Below are positions 12,465-61,249 of a stretch of 64,000 nt of DNA, in pieces. Where the stretch lies: the NCBI GenBank assembly GCA_964035545.1, contig OZ037765.1, positions 19,400,698 through 19,464,697 on the forward strand, given 5' to 3'. How positions within the stretch are numbered: the stretch's first letter is position 1; every line of letters begins with the position of its first letter. The notes under the pieces were generated by a model. The model was given only the letters and a program-made list of their open reading frames with translations. It was not told the origin of the DNA and searched no databases. This DNA comes from Bugula neritina (Eukaryota; Bryozoa; Gymnolaemata; Cheilostomatida; Bugulidae). The translations under genes and the position numbers were made by a program.

Positions 12465-12649
12465 TTTACATTGTGTTATGATTTTAATAAACATGCAAAG
12501 TCTAGTCATTGCTAACTACAATACATATAGCCTGCAGCTGCTTAATGAGTCTTGAAAATTGATTTTAAAAACAGAAAAAATGTTGTGGCCCCTATCTCAA
12601 GCTAAAACTTGCAGAGTGGCCCTCAGTCTAAAAGGTTTGGTAACCTCTG

Positions 12650-12676
12650 CTCTAAACCCTAGACTACGGCTGCTCC
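12650..12676 (-). mobile_element. tRNA-derived SINE, 5' head (split by hAT insertion)
   Basis: On the minus strand this reads GGAGCAGCCGTAGTCTAGG then GTTTAGAG, the acceptor arm and A box of a tRNA. Joined to 7625-7821 it continues into a 5-bp anticodon stem and B box. CTCTAAAC at 12650-12657 is the second copy of the hAT target duplication. Confidence 0.7.
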
Positions 12677-14842
12677 AATACTGCATGTATACAAAATGAA
12701 GTTTTCAGTAGTCTTCTAAATTAAGGGTTTCACTCATTCGATGACTGTTCTATAAGCACTCTAAACTATAAAGTGTTGAGCTATTACAGATTATTATATA
12801 GACAAACCATAACAAATCTGTCTCATTTTGTTACATTATTATGAAATAAGAAGGCATAGCTAAATATGTATGTTAAGTTTTGTGTGAAGAATATGCTGCT
12901 ACATATTAGCATAATTGATATGTGAGCTGACTTATTTCCATCATGTCATATTTATTGTACCAGCCAGATAGTTTTCTTAATAATAAAATGATTCACTGTT
13001 TTGGCAAAGCAAGCAAGTTCACCAGAGGAGAAGCAGCCAAATAACACTATACTGAATTATCTCATTTGCCAATCATAAAGCAGGAGTGTAAACTAACTAA
13101 ACTCTTTTCTAATTATAAGAAAATTAATTTCAATGAAAATTATGTTAAGCCTATTAGAGAAAAACGGTGAAATCATCATACTCAGCATTCTAATAAAAGT
13201 TATTTTTCTGGAATATATGCAAAATGCCTACGATTAGCTGGTCAAGTTTTCTACTTTTCACACAACTTCTTTAAGCTGCTTAAAGGAAATTAAATGTTAA
13301 AATACTGACTATAAAGCCTCAAAATCCAGGTGTCAAACTCAATGGATCACAATTCTATACATTGTAATTATAATATGATAAGTATTATAGAAGTATAGAT
13401 ATTAATTTTTCGTAATTCTCACCTGCCTTTCTCTTTTTGCAGTTTGTTTTCTACTCTTGACAACAATAATATATTCAACTAATCACTGGTAAAGATGGTA
13501 AATCAGCTCTAACCATGCCTCCATCATGTATGATGCATTAGCATTATTGTTGTGTTAGAAGTTAAGAAATTGAGAAGCTTTATAGATATTTACATCAGCA
13601 TGCTAATACATGATAGTAAGCTTGTTAAGCTTTAAATTAAATTAACCTTACCTGCAGTCATTATAATTAGTTATTGTTAAATTGATTACCTAATATATTT
13701 GTGCAAAACAAGTTTCCAGCTACATGCATACATAAAATCTGTTAATTTAGTTACTTTGGATTTGATTAAATATAACCATTTAGCATTTTTAGAGTTACAC
13801 TTCATGGTTCCATATTTAAAAAGAGAAGACAACTGTCAATTATTTTTGCATACTTATTTGTAATATACTGTAACTGAGTATCTCTTGACTTATTATGTAA
13901 AAGCTTCTTGCTATTATTAAAACAATGTTGTAGCTAGTAGCATCAGTTTAAATGTTTGAAAATGTACCGCCAATTAACACACTTTTTAAATTCTAAGCAG
14001 TAATATATCATTAGTAGACTATTTTGTACCTTCGGCTTTAGAGTTGTATACTTTCATTAGCATGAAAAGACACTGCTACATGCATGTGTAAAGTAGGATT
14101 CAACCTATTATAGCTATAATTATTTTAGTATAAAGTTTTGATAAAAATTATGCGCAGCTGTGAATAATGAACAAAATTTTGTTTTTAATACACAACACAA
14201 AAAACATGTTTCGTTGATGAAAGATTCCTTAGTTGTGTTTGTATGTGTCCTAATATATAGTGCCTTTATATAATTTTATTTAAGTTTTTATTAAAACGCC
14301 TTACACTAGCTTAAGCGCAAGTATAGCGTTTAATGTTTCATATGTGTGAACAGTATTTCAGATATTTTTTCATTCTGTCTACTAATAATTACTTATTACT
14401 TGCATTATTGATTTTTAATTATGAAATTAATAATTTATATGAATTGTCTTGGTAACTTAGTAAACAGCTGGTTGGTATGAAGAGTCAACTCCTTTCTTTT
14501 ATTTCTGCTTACACACTTACTTGTGACATTTAAGACTTTGTTCAAAAGTAAAGAGACAAAATATATTATATCCTAAGGAAAATTCAAATTTATTGTAGAA
14601 GACAATCAATGATCCAATTAATAGCGAGTATTTTCAATCTTTATAATCTTGTAATTATCTACAACTCATCTATTGATGCTACTATAAAGCATATTTAATT
14701 AACAATGCTATTTTGCCTTTTTGAGCAATAGATAAAAAGTGTAAGTGTTTCAAAACTGTTAGGTATAGATTGAACTAATATTTAACCTATACCTAGGGTG
14801 AGTGAATTTATATTAACAGCAATATTGTGCGTGTGCGTGTGT

Positions 14843-14877
<35 letters not shown>

Positions 14878-15888
14878 ACCAGATAGCTGTGACAACTCTG
14901 CTCAATAAATTGAGCTCTGCGTGGTTTTGGTACAAAGCAGTTGTAAAAACCATTGCAACATAGTAAATTCAAATATTTATTAAATGTGTAAGTGTCCCTC
15001 CCTTCCCTCTTTTCCCCATCCACTATAATGCATTCATTTTTGCCGATACCATCAGTATTAGTGTTGTATTAAGGAGAAAAATGCATGTATATATGTTTTG
15101 TTTTTTAAATGTCTATTTAGACAAAATACATATTGGCATATGTAATAGCACGTACCAAATTATAGATTTTTATACATAAGTAATAGGCAAACACTTACGA
15201 TAATTTAGGTAAATATTTATTCACTGTTTACAATATTCTAGAATTTATCCCTTATTGGCTCACAAATATGAGGACCATGTAGTGTTAAACTGCTATCTTA
15301 ATTATGTCAGAATAAAGAGTTGAAAACTACACTATAAATATTCATCCATAATTATCATGTATTTGTAGATATTTATAATAAACTAGCGACATTCTTGTCA
15401 TATGACCACCAGAAGTTAGTGTTAGCATGGGTACCAATAGAGTGCATTATTAATTCCCTTAATCATTACAGGTTGGCTGCACGTGTTGAAAGGCTGACTC
15501 TAAAAGCCTTTTGTTTACTATTGGTAATGGTAATGAACCATATTCTGGTATTGACAGCGTTACGTCAAAACCTGAATATGTAAGCTTCATCCGATACTCC
15601 TCATACCAGATCACCGTGTTTGCTGTTTACAATTATTGATAAACCTAAATTTAGCAGTTAGCAAGCACTGTTATTGTTCCAAAAGATGAACCTATCATTT
15701 ATATTTTATTATTTTTATGCAGAGTGTAGAAAGACTATTGATTAGCATATTGAATGTCAAGTTGTATTATCCCAGTTACTAGTAGATTGTAGTTTGTCTA
15801 AAGAGTGAGACGGCTTTTCCTGATAGCAGTTTTACTACTACCCGCTGCTGCGTTCTTGTACAAAATTTTGTCACCTGATCTGTTTCAG
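12677..15888. other. Intergenic region upstream of the RIM/Piccolo-like gene
   Basis: AT-rich non-coding sequence with no recognisable exon on either strand. It holds a GT microsatellite. Because the first coding exon is preceded by a good acceptor (TGATCTGTTTCAG, ending 15888), a non-coding first exon and the promoter probably lie in this interval. Confidence 0.6.
14826..14877. repeat. (GT)n microsatellite with interspersed CG
   Basis: TG/GT dinucleotides with GCGT interruptions in the left half, then about 20 bp of pure GT. Confidence 0.95.
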
Positions 15889-15907
15889 GATATGCTACTC
15901 TCTAAAA

Positions 15908-50194
<34,287 letters not shown>

Positions 50195-51027
50195 GCAACA
50201 GCTGGTCCAAATTACGGAATTACCTCCCGGGGAAAATTTCACAAAGTATCTATATCTCAGAAAGCAAAAATAATATAGGCATCCCAATATTGCTTAGATT
50301 TGTCATCAGTAGAGACTATTGCTTATATATTTAATTTACCTATAGGTCATGTACATTTATGTAATATTATGTTCATAGCTCAAAGCTTTTTAATAAAATT
50401 AAGTTTACGCTGTTTATGCATTTATTTTGAATAGATTTTGTCATATTTAGAGATTCATGTATATATAAAAATGCCTGCATTTGATATTTTCACATGTAAA
50501 ATAAGTTGGGCACTTGATAGGATTACATGTTACAGTCTCAATGAGTGTTTTTGGAAGAGCTTGGAGAAGTAAAATTGGAATCCATATAATGCAATTTTTC
50601 ATTTCATCGAATTAGCTGTCTTTTTAGCAAAATATCTTTATCTGTGCAATGAAAGAGCAATAACCTACTTTTCAACCCTAAAATGTTAATTTAAGAAAAT
50701 GTATTATTTATTACTTCCATGTGAAATAATATTCTTACAACATTCTATTTTAGCCATCATTCTTGTATAGAATAGTTCATAGCATAGACTCACCAAAACA
50801 CTTTTTTGTAGTAAAAATCATCAGCTTTAAAAATAGTAACCAAGATAAATGTACGACTGACTACTAAGAAAGAATACAACAACTCAATATAAAACTTATA
50901 AAGTAGTTGAAATTTAAAATTTGGTATTCCAAAAACATCAAGTGAAAAGTATTAAGCTATTTTTATATAGAAGTTACAAAGGGTGCAGGAAGGAGAGCCA
51001 TTGCTTACAAGACTTGGTCCCAAGAGT
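50195..51027. other. Tail-to-tail intergenic region
   Basis: 830 bp between the stops of the scaffold gene (plus) and DAP1 (minus). It contains AATAAA at 50392 for the plus gene and, on the minus strand, AATAAA as TTTATT at 50707-50712, about 320 nt past the DAP1 stop. No further gene. Confidence 0.6.
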
Positions 51028-53022
51028 CTACTGTTTTCGTGGTTGGTTAATCACCTGTTTGATTGGTGTGTGGGCAGGTCTTTTGTCATTGGTAGGCATT
51101 GGCTTATCATGGAAACTCTTGATAGCAGCTGCAGGAAAGTCTTTGTGACCCTACAGGTAATAAACCAGTGATACAGTCCCTTGTGAGGAGTTTACAAATT
51201 TTTTAATTACAGATATCAAGGCTTACACAAAATTATTTATATATTTTCAAGAGAAAACCATTATAAACTGTATAATATATTAGTCGGTTGAATAACTAAA
51301 AATGCTGAGAGGCCAATAAAGGTGATAGGACGCTAAAACTGATGCTGAAATGTAATAACTAGATATATTCGCAAACCTGAGTCTCAAAGCCTGCTACCAC
51401 TACAGGAGAAGGCTTTTCCTTAGTGGCTACTTGCTGCTCCTCAGTACTTTCTTCAGCAGAGGCCCCATCATCCTTTGCCACCACTTCATCTCTTGGGGGT
51501 TTGTTTTGGGTAACTCGCATACCTCCAGCTTTTACTACAATACACCAACAGATGACAATCAGCTTTTTGTTCCCACACAACAGGGTCATATAAAAGTTTT
51601 ACCGGTAGTATGTTGGTAACTCTACAAGATACATTAATAAAATTTACAGCTATTACAATGAGGGTGTATCCGATGAACTACCAACCTAGCCTTAAATAAG
51701 TAACTGGATATTGAGTTAACATAGCATCTATGGCTGTTTTTATACAAACCTTCTTTATTGCCAGCTATTTTTACCAAACTTTTGTGACCATTATAAATTA
51801 AAAATATGCGAATATAGTCTGTCTATACTCTATAGAGACTGCTATACAATGTATAGTAATCAAGAGAGATCGCAATATGATGACTAATAATTTTAATCCA
51901 TAATTAATATTTTGCTTTCATTAAAAATAACTAAAGCAAAGAGCAGCATTTCATTCAATTGAATTTATTACCAAGTTCCCATTTCAGATTTGAGTGAAAC
52001 AGCTCTATCATAGCCTTAAGAGAAAAAAATTAAGCTAGGCTGATCAATAATGATTTAGAATGGTTATCTACACATAAAACATTAAATTGATAATTATTTC
52101 CAGAAAAAGGCCCCAGAGAGCCCTCGTGTGGCCAGGCTGGCTTCTTTTAAGCATAATTTTCAAGGTGGTACGTACTGCCACACTCATAGCAGCCAGCAAC
52201 AAGAGCACTTGTTGAACTTGAATGCCACCTTTTGACATCTTTCTGAGAGACCAAATGGTATCGTACCCACGATATAATAAGTAGACCAAAAGGTCACAGT
52301 GTACCTGTAGGCTGTATGTACTTATGTGCTCAATTGCCTACTCGTAAACCAAATCTGGTAGTCCCTCATAGAACATAACGAAAATAATACTAAAACTAAG
52401 AGCAAAACTAAGTTTCAGTTTGTGCAAGTTTGTACCTAGCCTCATGCTGATACTTAGCTTAGCTGTTCTAACAGTAACTGGTCTAACTCTAACACTAAGA
52501 TTAAGTACGCAAAGATACCCTCAGGCATCAACCTTAAAGTTAAAAACTAAATGAAAATTTGTAATAACAGTAATACCAATACTGGCAATAGTAATACTAA
52601 GTCTAATACTCAATACTCATGACTCATGAGTAATACTAATACTAAGACTCTTAGTATTAGTATTACTCATGACTTATGTTAATATAAAACATAAAATATA
52701 ATTAATATTATGATACACTCTTAGTTATTAACTTAGTAACTAAGAGTGTATTATAATTATATTTTATTTTTTATGTTAACTTTCGCCAAACCCAATACTT
52801 TAGTCCAAATAACTTTTAGTTTTACTATAACTCTAACTCTTACAGTTGCAGCTTGAGTTTCACTTTCACACTCACAGTTTGAGTTTTTCTTCAAGTTCAA
52901 AATGATAATCATAATGATAATGATGTTTTTTAATAATATTTAAATGTTATAGAAATAGTGTTATAATATTTGCCTGCAGGAGCGTGTCCTCCCTTTAGCT
53001 CAGTTGAATCTACATCTGACAT
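51028..53022 (-). CDS. DAP: Death-associated protein 1 (DAP1) homologue
   Basis: Three exons on the minus strand: 52974-53022, 51377-51534 and 51028-51150, giving 109 residues (human DAP1 has 102). Exon 1 encodes MSDVDSTELKGGHAPA, equivalent to the human start that ends GHPPAV. The first codon of exon 2 is completed across the intron (G+TA, Val), followed by KAGGMRVTQNKPPRDEVV, the family hallmark VKAGGMR. Exon 2 ends PSPVVVAGFETQ. Exon 3 begins GHKDFPAAAIKSFHDKPMP and ends QPRKQ, matching the family's KDFP and terminal QPRK. DAP1 is a small, Pro-rich, probably disordered protein that restrains autophagy downstream of mTOR in mammals and has also been linked to ribosome dormancy. Intron 1 uses a GC donor (GCAG|GCAAAT). 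Confidence 0.92.
52626..52670. repeat. Perfect 22-bp inverted repeat, 1-nt spacer
   Basis: ATGAGTAATACTAATACTAA plus GA (52626-52647) and its exact inverse at 52649-52670. It lies in intron 1 of DAP1, within ACTAAT-rich low-complexity DNA. Confidence 0.9.
52689..52776. repeat. 88-bp palindrome with 15-bp perfect core arms
   Basis: ATACACTCTTAGTTA (52713-52727) and TAACTAAGAGTGTAT (52737-52751) flank a 9-nt loop. AT-rich outer arms (ACATAAAATATAAT and ATTTTATTTTTTATGT) also pair, with small indels. It could extrude as a cruciform or be a small MITE. Confidence 0.8.
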
Positions 53023-54386
53023 TGTTAGATGTGAATATTTTAGATCAATGTGACGAATTTAAAATTTGAGTACGTGTACAGCACCAACTTCGACAGCAAA
53101 ACAATATTATTAACATGGCGTACGTAATTAGCCTTGGGGGTTTAAATAATAGCTGTTGCTTTTACATATTTAACGACAAGTTTTAATATTATTATCGCTA
53201 TAAGACTCGAAAGGAACATTTGGGCGCAAAAGATCTTGGGTAATGAAATAGTAGCCCAAAAACCTCAATTTTCAGCCTACATGTGTCGTCCCCTCAAATA
53301 AAAAGTTATACAAATAAAACAATTTCGAAATAATCCGACTTGTCATCTGCACGCATAAATTTTCAAAATATCAATATGCGCCTAATATGTAAAGCAAGTG
53401 TAAAAGTTACAGAACCTGAGCTAAAAACATAAAAGTTTACGAAATTTGATTTGTAAAAGTCAACATACTGAACTAATACTGGAAATATTATTGTTATCTT
53501 TCCCAGTTCATTGTGTCAACAGGCCCAGTACTGCTGTCTAGTTATATCAATCACATTGATTATGATAACATTCACTTTAAGCCTTAAGGATTATTATTAT
53601 ATAATTTTACTTTTGGTATAAGTATAACATTAACTATAACTATAACATTAACTAAGTTAATGACATGTATAAGTTGATCATAATGTATAAGTATAACTCA
53701 CTATAACTATAAGTATAACTATAAGATTAACTTTAAGTATAACTATAAGTATTAGTTACTAATTTAGTATAACTATTACTATAAGTATAAGTAATAGTAA
53801 TATTAATATAATAATAGTAATACTAATAGTATAACTATAAGTATAAGTATATAATTAATTTCTATATCACAATAATATTAATAATTTGAATTATAAATTA
53901 AAATAATAAAATATAATTATACACTTAATCTTATAGTATTACTATTAGTTATACTAATAGTAATACTAAATCTAATACTAATACTAGTAAATGTAATACT
54001 AATACTGTTATAGTATTAGTATTACTATTAGTATTACTCTATAACCATTGGCATTAGTATTATTATTAGTATTACTACTATTATTAGTATAACTAATACC
54101 ATTAGAAATACTAATACTCAGTAATAGTGTTACTATATTATAATTATACTGTAATAACTATAATATCATCTTTATCTTGATCATTTAATAGTAAAAGTGA
54201 TCTATCAATAATTATAATATTGAATTCCAGAACTTCAAATCCTTTGTAATTCACTATAAATTTTAATTTTTTTTAGTCACATAAGTATTAGTAATAACCT
54301 TAGCTTGCTAACATATTAGAAATATTTGATAAAGATTAACTTTAAGATCACATCTTTTATTATTTCAGTTTAATATTGAAACCGAT
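53023..54386. promoter_or_regulatory. Divergent DAP1/CCDC77 intergenic region
   Basis: 1.36 kb between the start codons of two head-to-head genes, so it must hold both promoters or share one. The first part (53023-53560) has ordinary composition and is the likelier promoter. The part nearer CCDC77 is a low-complexity tract. CCDC77 has a 3' splice acceptor (TTATTTCAG ending 54368) 18 nt before its ATG, so a non-coding first exon lies upstream. No TATA or initiator can be argued convincingly. Confidence 0.5.
53600..54150. repeat. Low-complexity ATAACT/AGTATT tract
   Basis: About 550 bp built from shifting 6-nt units such as AACTAT, AAGTAT and TACTAT, on both strands, with many short palindromes. 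Similar ACTAAT-type sequence lies on the other side of DAP1 exon 1 (about 52440-52680). Confidence 0.85.
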
Positions 54387-59607
<5,221 letters not shown>

Positions 59608-61027
59608 TCTGTAATATTCTAGGTGACTGGAGTGATATCTTATAGATGTAGCTCTTCCATTCATGATTGGTCACTCCTCTAGTGTGCTTGTGAAACTTAC
59701 TTCTTCTCTTCTAAATAGTTTGGTTTATCCGAATTTTACTTAAAAACTCAATAGAATGAGAATGTGAAATTGTGGTATTTAGTAGAATCGTTTGTTGTAT
59801 GTTTTGTGTGATATTCTTGTGAGATTATTCTATAAAAATACAAAATTTTGTATATTTTTAATGCAAAAGTTTTTTTTATTATTTATGCGTGTAGTATTAA
59901 ATGTTATTAAGTAAAAAAACAGTTATTAAGCTTAAGACTTATATTAGTTCTTTCAGAGGCAGTTGGTAACCATATCATATTGATGCCATATTTTTCTAGC
60001 AATGTTCTTCCAATGCTATATCTGTCCACCACTGTCTTCATCATGCAATATCAGTACATCACTGTTTTTCCTATGCCAAACCAAGATTCTTTTAAAATTA
60101 CTTAAAATACATTTTCTGTAATGCCCATACTAAAGCTGTTGTAGTCTTAACCCTTACATACCAGACATAAAGGTGATTTTTCACAATACAGAGGAACTTC
60201 TTTAATTGATAATTTTTAATTGTGCTTGGATGAAAATTCAATCAAACATCATTTTCAACAACCCAAGAAATATGACAAAACTCTTCCAAGTCCTCTACCA
60301 TTTAATTGTTTGTAAAGTGAGATAAAAATAAGTAACTGATAGACATGTGCTTTAGATTCTGCCGTCAAGCAATAAGTGGTGTTTAAAATATGAATTAGCA
60401 ATAATTACAACTTGAAATGCCTGTTTTGATAATTCCCTTTCAATTGTTTGCACAAAATAAGCAAGCTTATTTACATGACCATAGTTTATCAAACATGCAA
60501 ATGTAGCATGACTGCAATAATTACAAAATAGTGTTTATGCATGCAGTTAAGTATGTTGCCCTTAATCAATGTATAGACTACAATTTCCGCATTCTTCAGA
60601 AAGTGACATTTTGTGACCCAATGTATTGGCTAAAATATTTAATTGGCACTAATTCTGCAGAATGACGCATGACAAATGTCAAGTCCATAAGCATTTGGCT
60701 TTCTTTCTATGCGTCTAAAATACCATGCCCTCATTTGCACAAGTTTATCTGCTACTGAAATGTTACATATAATAAAACCTTTAAAAAATTTCTGTATAGC
60801 TTGTAACGAACAAAAAAATTTTGTTAGATTTTTATAATAGGTCAGATAATAATGGCCCATGCAGTAGCTGGTTGCGGTATATTGTTTCGTTGAAAAAAAA
60901 ATGAAATAATTAGTTTAGGAAATGTATTTGTCATGTCACACCACTTGTGTTATGATCCAAATATAAACATTTATGACTTATTATATTCAAAATAACCATT
61001 TTCTCGAAAAAATATATATAATGTAAA

Positions 61028-61052
61028 TAGGTTAGGTTAGGTTAGGTTAGGT
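61028..61052. repeat. Short TTAGG array (about five units)
   Basis: TAGG followed by four TTAGG units. The five-base motif is the insect-type telomere repeat, but five units can arise by chance or replication slippage. Confidence 0.9.
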
Positions 61053-61162
61053 ATAGGAATGAAATACGAAAAGACTTATAATAAAATGAGATATTTCATG
61101 CATTGCCATGATAAGATAGAAAATACAAAATACATCTGAATAAGACTGTACATGTCCTGTTC

Positions 61163-61168
61163 ATTTAT
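61163..61168 (-). promoter_or_regulatory. Poly(A) signal of the tetraspanin gene
   Basis: AATAAA on the minus strand (TTTATT on plus), about 85 nt past the tetraspanin stop codon. Confidence 0.55.
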
Positions 61169-61249
61169 TAATACACTGTTTAATTTAGAATGTTTGAAGA
61201 AAATTAACAGTTTGCTTTAAAGTGAATGAGCAGTGATCACTGCTTTGTC

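Larger units (their letters stand above)
7822..12649 (+). mobile_element. hAT (Charlie/ZBED-type) DNA transposon, degenerate, with nested insertions
   Basis: The left end CAGGGCTGTCCAAC and the reverse complement of the right end, CAGAGGTTACCAAAC, are imperfect terminal repeats of hAT-Charlie type. Next to each are 8-bp direct repeats, CTTTAAAC (7814-7821) and CTCTAAAC (12650-12657), matching at 7 of 8 bases; 8 bp is the hAT target-site length. Joining the outer flanks restores a tRNA-like SINE, which independently confirms both ends. The element carries a broken transposase, a TA-flanked MITE (8119-8804) and a Tc1/mariner copy (10614-12384). Without those insertions it would be about 2.3 kb. 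Confidence 0.85.
59608..61249. other. Intergenic region between CCDC77 and tetraspanin genes
   Basis: AT-rich DNA between two convergent genes. It contains a short TTAGG array and the tetraspanin poly(A) signal. Short minus frames (for example 60639-60860) have no supporting signals. Confidence 0.6.

Noticed and set aside
12309-12555. Overlapping frames of alternating Tyr-Ile on both strands
   Set aside because: Translation of the TA microsatellite next to the Tc1 element; no coding meaning.
52068-52289. Minus-strand 73-codon frame with hydrophobic segment in DAP1 intron 1
   Set aside because: Considered as DAP1 exon 1, but the phase and sequence do not fit; the true exon 1 is at 52974-53022.
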